From Acidiluteibacter sp965660325 (GTDB taxonomy: Bacteria; Bacteroidota; Bacteroidia; Flavobacteriales_E; Vicingaceae), in the NCBI GenBank assembly GCA_965660325.1, contig CBFHZL010000020.1, positions 1 to 27,622 on the forward strand: DNA of 27,622 nucleotides. Direction: 5' to 3'. The notes beneath the pieces are model-generated. The model did not search any database. It was not told where the DNA came from and saw only the letters and a program-made list of their open reading frames with translations. Positions 8,100 to 15,266 of this stretch are shown here, in pieces; position 1 is the first letter of the stretch; every line of letters starts with the position of its first letter. The position numbers were made by a program, and so were the translations under genes.

Positions 8100-8107
8100 C
8101 ATCTTTG
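8100..8107 (+). promoter_or_regulatory. Candidate -7 box of the metallo-hydrolase operon
   Basis: CATCTTTG followed by C is one base from TAnnTTTG and lies 14 bp before the ATG at 8122. The expected -33 position holds CTG instead of TTG, directly next to the proximal AraC-type repeat. Both weak elements fit an activator-dependent promoter. Confidence 0.5.
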
Positions 8108-8121
8108 CAGTTAGAAAATCA

Positions 8122-9267
8122 ATGAAAATAATGATCAAGAAAATTCTAAAATTCGTGAGCTTAACCATCCTATCTCTAATTATTCTAATTGCTGTAATTG
8201 GAATTGTATTCGTCAACTTTAGTAAAGAATTTGGTGCTAACCCATCTGATGAAAAAGTTGCAAAGTATGCACAAGAAAGCAACTTCAATAGCGCTGATAA
8301 AAAGTTTGAAAACCTGATTCCGACTTCTATGGATATGAGCTTCAAAAATATGATGAGTTCATTGAAAGAATTTATAAAAGGAAACCCGAATGGAAGGCCA
8401 GGAGAAGAATTACCATTAGTAAAAATAGATTCGCTTCAAGTGGTCGAAAACGCGAGTAAAACTCGTTTAATATGGTTTGGACACTCTTCATTCTTATTAC
8501 AGATGGAGGGTAAGAACATATTACTCGATCCCATGCTCGGAAATGTTCCTGCTCCTCACCCACTGCTTGGCGGCAAACGATACAATAATGATTTACCGAT
8601 TGAAATTGAAAAGCTACCCGCTATTGATGCCATCATCATTTCTCATGATCATTACGACCATCTAGATTACGGGTCAATTCAGAAGTTAAAAGAAAAAACA
8701 AAAGCATTTTATGTTCCGCTAGGTGTAAGCGCCCATTTTGAGGCTTGGGGTGTGAATTCTGAAAGCATCCACGAAATGAATTGGTGGGAAGAAACCCAAC
8801 TAGGTGAGGTAAACCTTGCCTTTACTCCTTCTCGCCATTTCTCTGGAAGAGGATTAACAAATCGGAATGCAACCCTTTGGGGAAGCTGGGTGATTATAGG
8901 AAAGGAAGACACGCTTTACTTCAGCGGTGACAGCGGATATGGTCCTCACTTTAAAGAAATTGGTAAAAAGTACGGACCTTTTGATTTTGCCATGATGGAG
9001 TGTGGACAATACGATGAAAAGTGGGCTCAAATTCATATGATGCCAGAAGAAACTGCTCAAGCAGGTTTGGACGTAAAAGCCAAAATGATAATGCCTATTC
9101 ATTGGGGTGCGTTTACGCTAGCATTGCATGATTGGAATGATCCTGTAATCCGTGTTTCTAAAGCTGCAAAAGAATTAAATCTTGAATTACTCACGCCTAA
9201 AATTGGAGAATCTATCTGGCTGGAAGACTTAAAAGTGAGTGGTAGTGATTGGTGGAGGATAAACTAA
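8122..9267 (+). CDS. Membrane-anchored MBL-fold metallo-hydrolase (UlaG/NAPE-PLD-like)
   Basis: This is a zinc-dependent hydrolase of the metallo-beta-lactamase fold. It has 381 residues with an N-terminal membrane segment (about residues 8-27, rich in Ile/Leu) that should anchor it with the enzyme on the periplasmic side. The metal motif is SHDHYDHLD. Further ligands are expected at TPSRHFSGRG, at YFSGDSGYGPHF and at MPIHWGAF. WFGHSSFLLQMEGKNILLDP is the typical opening of the COG2220 branch, and the block from HPLLGGKRYNND to WWEET resembles bacterial homologues of N-acyl-phosphatidylethanolamine phospholipase D. Lipid hydrolysis is therefore possible but not shown. It is the first gene of a three-gene unit probably controlled by the upstream AraC-type protein. 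The ATG nine bases later (8131) is also possible. Confidence 0.88.
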   Translation: MKIMIKKILKFVSLTILSLIILIAVIGIVFVNFSKEFGANPSDEKVAKYAQESNFNSADKKFENLIPTSMDMSFKNMMSSLKEFIKGNPNGRPGEELPLVKIDSLQVVENASKTRLIWFGHSSFLLQMEGKNILLDPMLGNVPAPHPLLGGKRYNNDLPIEIEKLPAIDAIIISHDHYDHLDYGSIQKLKEKTKAFYVPLGVSAHFEAWGVNSESIHEMNWWEETQLGEVNLAFTPSRHFSGRGLTNRNATLWGSWVIIGKEDTLYFSGDSGYGPHFKEIGKKYGPFDFAMMECGQYDEKWAQIHMMPEETAQAGLDVKAKMIMPIHWGAFTLALHDWNDPVIRVSKAAKELNLELLTPKIGESIWLEDLKVSGSDWWRIN

Positions 9268-9268
9268 G

Positions 9269-9691
9269 ATGAACGAACCTTTAACATATTCGGATGAAGT
9301 AAAAGCCTACTTAAATACCATCAAGGATGAGCAGCGCTTGAGTGATTGTTTGAAGTTAATGAGTCTGATGATTGAAATCACAGGCGAGCAACCAAAAATA
9401 TGGCAAAAGTCAATTGTTGGATTTGGCAGTTATCATTATAAGTATGAAAGCGGTAGAGAAGGAAATTGGATATTAACAGGTTTCTCATCTCGAAAGGCAA
9501 GGATAAGCATTTATATCATCTCAGGGTTTGGACCTCATCAACGCTTACTTGCGAATTTAGGAAAGCATAAAACAGGAGCATCTTGCCTTTACATAAAGAG
9601 TCTAGCTCTTATCAAGCAAAATGTATTACGGGAACTAATTCAGGAATCTGTACATTTGGTCAAATCAAAATCGAGTGACCATGAAAAATAG
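9269..9691 (+). CDS. DUF1801 domain protein
   Basis: This small cytoplasmic protein has 140 residues and is covered almost entirely by a DUF1801 (YdhG-like) domain. The family marks are all present: LMIEITGEQPKIWQKSIVGFGSYHY, the aromatic/glycine stretch ending GNWILTGFSSRKARISIYI, and the lysine-containing segment LGKHKTGASCLYIKSL. The domain has a shape suited to binding a small ligand, but no biochemical function is established. The gene begins 1 bp after the metallo-hydrolase stop and ends overlapping the next gene by 11 bp, so the three are surely cotranscribed and probably translationally coupled. Confidence 0.87.
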   Translation: MNEPLTYSDEVKAYLNTIKDEQRLSDCLKLMSLMIEITGEQPKIWQKSIVGFGSYHYKYESGREGNWILTGFSSRKARISIYIISGFGPHQRLLANLGKHKTGASCLYIKSLALIKQNVLRELIQESVHLVKSKSSDHEK

Positions 9692-9854
9692 ACCGACAGT
9701 ATTAATCATTGCAGGAGCATTAGTAATTGCATCAGCACAGATTATCGCTCACTTTTACACATTGCCAGATGTTGTTAGTGGCTTAATGGTAGGAACTGGA
9801 GTTGGTTTGCTTGGCGCAGCATTACTTTCTTTTAAGAAAAGAACAACAGCCTAA
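9681..9854 (+). CDS. Small membrane protein, 57 residues, unrecognised
   Basis: An ATG at 9681 inside the end of the DUF1801 gene opens a 57-codon frame. The translation starts MKNRPTVLIIAGALVIASAQ and ends FKKRTTA. It has two hydrophobic segments, at about residues 7-23 and 32-50, the second rich in glycine (LMVGTGVGLLGAALL). The lysine/arginine tail suggests both ends face the cytoplasm. The 11-bp overlap with the preceding gene, matching codon use and clear membrane pattern support a real gene rather than chance. Its stop codon overlaps the stop of the convergent DUF5916 gene by 4 bp. Function is unknown; it could be an accessory to the anchored metallo-hydrolase. Confidence 0.75.
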   Translation: MKNRPTVLIIAGALVIASAQIIAHFYTLPDVVSGLMVGTGVGLLGAALLSFKKRTTA

Positions 9855-12310
9855 ACCTTCCCTCCACCCTTTCTTTTTAAGTCCAAGTAATCGATAAAGT
9901 ACAAGACTTTAATTGAAAAGTTATTTAACTGGGGTGATTGCAGCATACGTTCTACACCATCAATGTAATTAACATCTAGCGGCTCCCCTTGCTCTGAAAT
10001 AATATTTTTCCAAACTACAGAAATTTCACTACCGGGGGCAAACCGCCAATTATAGGCCAGGTCGATATTGAATGCATTAAAGCTGATATCATGGATCGTA
10101 GTGCCATCTTCATTAAAACCTGCATAATCTGTCGGTAATAGCTCCCCGTTATTCTCATCTACCAGATTAAAACGATCATACAAAGCTGTAGACCAATAAT
10201 GCCTCAAGGTTAAATTGAGGGCCATTCGGTTGTTGAAAATATAATTACCAGTTATGGCTGTTTCATGTTCTTTTACATCCCTCCGACCGAAAATAATGCT
10301 ATCATTTAAATTTTCAACAAACCCTTTTTCGTTATACCTTCTACCCCAGTTGTGCTCTAACACAAAAAACAATTTATCGTTTGGGCGAAATCGAGGAGAA
10401 ACTTCGTAATAGGTATTATAACGACCTTGTTCATCAAATACCCGCTGAGTAGTTCTTAAGTCCAATGCAAAAGGCCGGCTGTAATCACTTGAAAAGAATC
10501 CTCCGTAAGTAAAGTTAGTTGGGAATTTATAAAACTGCTCAAACGTTCGAGTCTCGAAAAAATCATTTGTTTCTACAGGCTCTAATGCAGCGTTCAAACC
10601 TATTGCATGAAATGAACGAAGGGAATATACAGTGGAGTATCTTAAAGCAAAATTCATAAACTGGTCTTGCTTAAAAGAACGCTGATAATCTGCTTCAAAG
10701 TTATGTCTAGCAAAATTGAAAATAGAGAAAGGCTCAAAAATAGCGTACTGTGCAAACAAATAGGTGTTTTTTACATTATTGATGTTCAGGAAGCCAAGGT
10801 CATTAGGATCATACGTGTCTGAGATATTCTGCTGAGAAAGCTCAAACTTAAAATTTCCACTGATTTTTTGTATACCTGCTTCCCAAGTATATCCGCTCGT
10901 CACGCCACCACGATCAAACAAGTGGCTCATTCCGGCCGCAGCCGAAATAGCATATTCGTTCTCACGATTAGCCAATTGAAAATCTAACTTCGTTACATTG
11001 GCATCTCTAGCATCTGCTTCACGAACAACGTTTGTATTGGTTAAGGTGACAAAGGAATTCTTTCTCAATACTTGATCAAATACCAGTACATTATAATTGG
11101 TGAGTGGATTAACTTCTTCATTTCTGCGCTTTCCTGAAATGGTATCAGCTATGCGTGCATTCACCCTACTCTCTAAAGCATTAAAAAAACCAACTCCTAA
11201 TCCGTTTGAATTTCTACCAGAAATTTTAGTGGCATTCAGCAATCGACTTTGTGCAGGCAACTCATCAACTTGTTCATTGGTATCTAGCCCGGAGAAAGCC
11301 TTTCTTTGATTATGTGGGCGGCCACCGACTCTTCGGGAATAAAATATTCCGGCTTTATTAAACAATTCTAAACCTTCGGTAAAAAATTGTCTATTCTCAT
11401 TGAACTCAATTTCAAATTGCGTTAAATTCAATATTTGATTATCGAATCGCGCTTGGCCAAAATCTGGAATTAAGGTCATATCTAACGTAAAAGCATCGGT
11501 AATCCCATACTTTACATCCATACCACCATTTAGTGACGATGAAGTACTACCATCTTCTGAACTGTGCTCAACGTAACTAGAAGCATAAGGAAAAAAAGAG
11601 AGGCGAATAGGTGGCTCAATGTTCTCGATTCCATTAATTGTTCCCGTTTGGGTTAACAATCCATCGATAGCAGGATTGACAAAATTCCACCATGAACGTT
11701 CCCTATTTCTGCGTATTTCACGACCGAAATTAACACCCCATTGTTGTTTTTCTACTTCCGGGAAACGCAATGCTGAATAAGGTATGCGCATCTCTACCGT
11801 CCAACCAGAATCGTCAAGCTGTGTTGCTGACTCCCATACAGCGTCCCAAGCGACACTTTCATCATCAGCAGAATACTTTGTATCAATTTGAACCCCTGAT
11901 GGAGTAACTGAAAACCCATCACCATTGATGCCATCTTGATAATTATTAAAAACAACGGTAAAGAAATCTGCATTTCCTACATCATCGCGCTCAGTAAGGA
12001 AATTGTAAATACTATCAGGTTGGTCATATAGCCGTGCAGCAATATAAACGGCTTGATTATCATAAATCATTTTTACCTCGGTTTCTCCTGAAGGGGCTTG
12101 ATGAGGTTTTGGCGTATTTTGCAAAAAACCATTGGCAATTGGCTGATTCATCCAAACCTCATCAGTTAAGTTACCATCAATATTAGGAGCTATATCGGTG
12201 TATTGAATCGTAATAGCCGTATTGACAATTTTATTTTTCTGCGACTTCGCATGGCTAGCAGAAAGTCCAAAAAGTAGAAAAAAACAGATATATGGTAGAT
12301 GCTTACGCAC
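9851..12310 (-). CDS. DUF5916 protein with CBM9-like N-terminal domain, outer membrane beta-barrel
   Basis: This is an exported 819-residue protein. A signal peptide ends near LSASHAKSQ. Residues ~35-230 resemble the carbohydrate-binding family 9-like domain (APNIDGNLTDEVWMNQP, EVKMIYDNQAVYIAARLYD, WTVEMRIPYSALRFP). The rest is the DUF5916 region, predicted as a many-stranded outer-membrane barrel from alternating aromatic strands and an aspartate-rich pattern. The start is GTG at 12310: an in-frame stop lies shortly upstream and no ATG is available. A TATATTTG box (exact TAnnTTTG plus C) lies on the minus strand at 12352-12359. Members of this family are widespread in Bacteroidota without an assigned role; glycan binding or import is a guess. 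Confidence 0.85.
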   Translation of the reverse strand: MRKHLPYICFFLLFGLSASHAKSQKNKIVNTAITIQYTDIAPNIDGNLTDEVWMNQPIANGFLQNTPKPHQAPSGETEVKMIYDNQAVYIAARLYDQPDSIYNFLTERDDVGNADFFTVVFNNYQDGINGDGFSVTPSGVQIDTKYSADDESVAWDAVWESATQLDDSGWTVEMRIPYSALRFPEVEKQQWGVNFGREIRRNRERSWWNFVNPAIDGLLTQTGTINGIENIEPPIRLSFFPYASSYVEHSSEDGSTSSSLNGGMDVKYGITDAFTLDMTLIPDFGQARFDNQILNLTQFEIEFNENRQFFTEGLELFNKAGIFYSRRVGGRPHNQRKAFSGLDTNEQVDELPAQSRLLNATKISGRNSNGLGVGFFNALESRVNARIADTISGKRRNEEVNPLTNYNVLVFDQVLRKNSFVTLTNTNVVREADARDANVTKLDFQLANRENEYAISAAAGMSHLFDRGGVTSGYTWEAGIQKISGNFKFELSQQNISDTYDPNDLGFLNINNVKNTYLFAQYAIFEPFSIFNFARHNFEADYQRSFKQDQFMNFALRYSTVYSLRSFHAIGLNAALEPVETNDFFETRTFEQFYKFPTNFTYGGFFSSDYSRPFALDLRTTQRVFDEQGRYNTYYEVSPRFRPNDKLFFVLEHNWGRRYNEKGFVENLNDSIIFGRRDVKEHETAITGNYIFNNRMALNLTLRHYWSTALYDRFNLVDENNGELLPTDYAGFNEDGTTIHDISFNAFNIDLAYNWRFAPGSEISVVWKNIISEQGEPLDVNYIDGVERMLQSPQLNNFSIKVLYFIDYLDLKRKGGGKV

Positions 12311-12351
12311 AATAGGGTTTATTTTTTAAAACGCTTTAAAATTAGCGGATG

Positions 12352-12359
12352 CAAATATA
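12352..12359 (-). promoter_or_regulatory. -7 box of the DUF5916 gene
   Basis: On the minus strand the sequence reads TATATTTG followed by C, an exact match to TAnnTTTG(C), 41 bp before the GTG start. A TTG at the normal -33 distance is not seen, so the promoter is supported by the -7 element alone. Confidence 0.45.
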
Positions 12360-12411
12360 CATAAGTCATCAAGATTCTATGGGAGCAAACACTATTAAAG
12401 CACAAAAGCAA

Positions 12412-12419
12412 TACCTTTG
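12412..12419 (+). promoter_or_regulatory. -7 box of the 12424-14000 gene pair
   Basis: TACCTTTG is an exact TAnnTTTG match and ends 4 bp before the ATG at 12424, so the transcript would begin at or next to the start codon. The 113-bp gap between the divergent genes therefore carries two back-to-back promoters. Confidence 0.45.
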
Positions 12420-12423
12420 ATGT

Positions 12424-12897
12424 ATGGAAGAAGTAGACAAGAATGAACTCAAGCAGCTGCAGCAGTTTTTTAAACAGCGCAACAAGCTAAATGAATCAAA
12501 AAATACAACCATTATTCATCAAATAGGACCACTGTTATCTGCCATAGAAGAATCAACGCTATCAGAAAGTGATAAACGAACCTATCAAGTTGGTGTAAAT
12601 GCATTGGGAGCCTTTATGGAAACAACTAAAAATGAATGGAGCATAACTCCGGAATTAATGGAAGACCAAACCATACTGTTAGAAAAGCCAAAGGGATGTG
12701 TTAAGGTTGTGGACTTGCTAAAAGAAAGCCACTCAACGGAAGAATTGCTTTCTATCCATGAAAAAGTTACGTACCTTATCATTTTAGTTAATGAAGGTCT
12801 ATCAGAAGTAACGACTAAATCAATTGATGGAAAATCGTTGAAACAAATCTGGACCTACAATCAAGATACAGAAACAGCAATAGAACGCTTCAAATAA
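12424..12897 (+). CDS. Uncharacterised soluble helical protein
   Basis: I do not recognise this 157-residue protein. It has no signal peptide or membrane segment and is predicted mainly helical, with a charged amphipathic start (ELKQLQQFFKQRNKLNESK). A middle segment contains TYQVGVNALGAFMETTKNEW, and a later helix reads IHEKVTYLIILVNEGLSEV. There are few Cys or His residues (one Cys, three His) and no obvious catalytic motif. It is followed 5 bp later by a porin-like gene on the same strand, so the two are probably one transcript. Codon use looks like its neighbours. Roles such as a cytoplasmic partner or an unrelated passenger cannot be separated from sequence. Confidence 0.75.
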   Translation: MEEVDKNELKQLQQFFKQRNKLNESKNTTIIHQIGPLLSAIEESTLSESDKRTYQVGVNALGAFMETTKNEWSITPELMEDQTILLEKPKGCVKVVDLLKESHSTEELLSIHEKVTYLIILVNEGLSEVTTKSIDGKSLKQIWTYNQDTETAIERFK

Positions 12898-12902
12898 TAG
12901 CC

Positions 12903-14000
12903 ATGACTCAGAAAACTATCATTTCTATCCTTACCCTATTAATTACCATAAGCAATACAATCGCTCAAAATGATAGTAGCTGGCAAGCAAAACCGAAGAT
13001 AAATATTGGTGGCTTTGTTGATGCCTTCTATGTTTACGACTTTGAAAAACCGACAGAAAGTAAACGACAACCTTATTTATTTAATCACAATAGGCACAAT
13101 GAGTTTAACATCAACTTAGCTCTAATTCAAGTAAATGTAAACCATGAAAAATACCGAGTTAACTTAGGATTACAATCAGGAACCTATGCACAAGACAATT
13201 ACGCAGGCGAGGCTGAAGTTTTTCGGAGTATCTATGAAGCGAGCGTAGGTGTTAGTTTAAATAAAGAAAACTCCTTGTGGCTAGATGCAGGTCTCTTTCC
13301 ATCAAACCTGGGTTTTGAAAGTGCCATTTCTATGGATAATATGACACTGACCAGATCGCTAACAGCGGAAAGTTCTCCTTACTTTTTAACTGGTGCCAAG
13401 TTAACCTATAACTATTCAGAAAATCTTGAATTAACAGCCTTGGTAAGCAATGGTTGGCAACGCATTGAAAGACTAGAAGGAAATAGCTTACCTGCATTTG
13501 GAACGCAGATCAATTATCAAATCACGGATGATATTGCTTTAAACTGGAGCACATTCATCGGCTCCGAATATGCCGATAGCAGCAGAAAAATGCGCTACTT
13601 CAATAATTTTTACAGCATCATTGAATTATCTGAAAAGTGGAATGCTATAGTTGGTTTAGATGTTGGATTTGAGCAGCGACAAAAGAATAGTAGCGCTTAC
13701 CATTTGTGGTATGTCCCCACTGCAATTCTTCAATACAAATACGATGAAAAATGGTCACTAGCCGCCAGAGGAGAGTTCATTACCGATGATGCAAGCGTGG
13801 TAATTGGTGACTTAGGAATGGAGTCAGATGGCATCTGGGGCGCTTCTCTTAATCTTGATTACGCACCAACTAAAAATGTTGTCTGCCGTATTGAAGGCAG
13901 ATATTTAGGTATAAAAGATGAAAACTTTAATACCTTCTCAAATTCTGAGTATAGCTCATTCTTTATTGGTAGCTCTTTGGCGATAAAGTTTGGAGAGTAA
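12903..14000 (+). CDS. Outer membrane beta-barrel protein, BBP2/OmpL-like porin
   Basis: This exported 365-residue protein has a signal peptide ending at SNTIAQ. The rest alternates beta strands typical of an outer-membrane porin and ends with a C-terminal strand (SSFFIGSSLAIKFGE). Features of the BBP2 (OmpL-like) family are visible: INIGGFVDAFYVYDF at the start of the barrel, the segment FNINLALIQVNVNHEKYRVNLG, LWLDAGLFPSNLGFES, and WSLAARGEFITDD. It probably allows small solutes through the outer membrane, with specificity unknown. It sits 5 bp behind the uncharacterised gene at 12424. Confidence 0.82.
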   Translation: MTQKTIISILTLLITISNTIAQNDSSWQAKPKINIGGFVDAFYVYDFEKPTESKRQPYLFNHNRHNEFNINLALIQVNVNHEKYRVNLGLQSGTYAQDNYAGEAEVFRSIYEASVGVSLNKENSLWLDAGLFPSNLGFESAISMDNMTLTRSLTAESSPYFLTGAKLTYNYSENLELTALVSNGWQRIERLEGNSLPAFGTQINYQITDDIALNWSTFIGSEYADSSRKMRYFNNFYSIIELSEKWNAIVGLDVGFEQRQKNSSAYHLWYVPTAILQYKYDEKWSLAARGEFITDDASVVIGDLGMESDGIWGASLNLDYAPTKNVVCRIEGRYLGIKDENFNTFSNSEYSSFFIGSSLAIKFGE

Positions 14001-14057
14001 TAAGTTAAATTATATTTACAACTATAAAGTTTTTTAAATAAAAGAGTTACCCACCTA

Positions 14058-14408
14058 TTACTCTAATCGATTTAAGGTATACCAACAAAGTCCTTTTCTT
14101 GACTTGGCAATCTCTCCGTCCACAGAGAAGTGCCATTGGGTATGAAAAGTGATATCTTTTTGAGTAGGAATAAGAAACACTCTTCCATTTTTATACTCAT
14201 ATACTCCTCTCACATCAATTTTATTATACTTGCTAGAATGGTCGTGGTAGGTAAATGTATAATCAGCATTTAATTTCAACTCTATTCTATTAGGGTTATC
14301 ACTACTAACACCATAGACACGATTAATCCCCTCAGATTCATACAGAGAAAAAGCTGTGCAAATAAAAAAACAACCCATTGAGATAACTTGTAAAAAATAT
14401 AATTTCAT
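14058..14408 (-). CDS. Small exported protein, possibly NlpE-like beta fold
   Basis: The ATG at 14408 gives 116 residues with a hydrophobic N-terminus (MKLYFLQVISMGCFFICTAF). An in-frame start at 14492 would add 28 residues that look unlike a signal peptide. Two cysteines (13 and 18) lie in the hydrophobic stretch, and SMGC could serve as a weak lipobox, so a lipoprotein is possible. The mature part is short beta strands: NRIELKLNADYTFTYHDHSS followed by GVYEYKNGRVFLIP. This repeats the pattern seen in many Bacteroidota NlpE-like or lipocalin-like lipoproteins, but similarity is too weak to name a family. It is transcribed alone, convergent with the porin gene. Confidence 0.6.
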   Translation of the reverse strand: MKLYFLQVISMGCFFICTAFSLYESEGINRVYGVSSDNPNRIELKLNADYTFTYHDHSSKYNKIDVRGVYEYKNGRVFLIPTQKDITFHTQWHFSVDGEIAKSRKGLCWYTLNRLE

Positions 14409-14608
14409 ACTACATGAATTTAAATAAGTAAGAAAACCTGTTTCATTAGAATTCTTCTTTTTTCTAAAGCTAAGAAATATACTGACTCCCACATAGCCCT
14501 TATCGGTAATTTTCCATAAACTAAATCAAGCAGATTAGCAGTTTAAGCCAAGTGGCATTGCATGCGGCAAACTTTTTTTATTTCTTTACACAGATAAAAA
14601 ATAACAAC

Positions 14609-15127
14609 ATGACAGACCAACCCATTTTAACCGCTACCTTTAACCCAAGAATTAAAAGTTACATTTTCTTAGTAGGAGCGCTACTGCTTGCAGTAACTTT
14701 TATCGGTATACCTGTATTACTAATTTGGATTTTAGGCTTGGGGCAGTTCATTAGCAGAAGGTACTACAAAAACCTAGAATGTACCCTCACGACCCATCAT
14801 CTTGAATTCAAAAAAGGCATGTTTTTCAAGGTAGAAAAAACTATTCCACTTGAAAATATACAAGACTTAACCTTTATACAAAACCCGATATTAAACTTTT
14901 TCAATCTGAAGATTTTAAAAATTGAAACCGCTGGAAATTCCGGATCCACAGGTGCTGATATGAAATTAGTAGGTATAATGGATATTGAAGCTTTCAAAAC
15001 ACATGTATTGAAACAACGGGAACTATTTCAAACTAAAAATAGTGGAGACTCTTCTGTTGATTCTATGCGTGAAACTAATCAGTTATTGAGGGAGATTAGG
15101 GATCTTTTGAAGCAAAAGTTACAATAG
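14609..15127 (+). CDS. Bacterial PH-domain (YdbS/bPH2-like) membrane protein
   Basis: This membrane protein has 172 residues from the ATG at 14609; an upstream in-frame ATG at 14552 adds 19 residues with no recognisable role. After the N-terminal strand come two adjoining hydrophobic segments (IFLVGALLLAVTFIGIPVLLIWIL). The bPH2 domain follows: YYKNLECTLTTHHLEFKKG, then KTIPLENIQDLTFIQNPILNFFNL, where IPLENIQDL is the family signature. The C-terminal ~35 residues are charged and helical (MRETNQLLREIRDLLKQK), suggesting a short coiled coil. Family members are poorly understood inner-membrane proteins. It stands alone on the plus strand, 117 bp after the divergent exported-protein gene limit at 14492. 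Confidence 0.85.
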   Translation: MTDQPILTATFNPRIKSYIFLVGALLLAVTFIGIPVLLIWILGLGQFISRRYYKNLECTLTTHHLEFKKGMFFKVEKTIPLENIQDLTFIQNPILNFFNLKILKIETAGNSGSTGADMKLVGIMDIEAFKTHVLKQRELFQTKNSGDSSVDSMRETNQLLREIRDLLKQKLQ

Positions 15128-15266
15128 ATTATTTCTTCGACTTAACTATATTGGTAAGGTTCAAGGTATTTAATAAATGGACCAAATATGCTAAAGTTGA
15201 TTTGACTTCGTTTAGTAGGATTGAGGCACTCTTATTGCGTTGGCTAAAAAATCATTTTAAGAAAAC

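Noticed and set aside
14043..14064. AGAGT/ACTCT possible hairpin between the porin gene and the small exported gene
   Set aside because: The stem is only 5 bp with a 12-base loop and no clean T-run, so it is too weak to call a terminator.
14409..14492. Longer start for the small exported protein at 14492
   Set aside because: The extra 28 residues are polar and basic and would put the hydrophobic signal inside the protein; the ATG at 14408 gives a normal signal sequence.
15128..15266. Gap before the choice-of-anchor L gene searched for features
   Set aside because: Only a loose TAGGATTG -7-like sequence was found, without a proper -33 spacing; not enough for a call.
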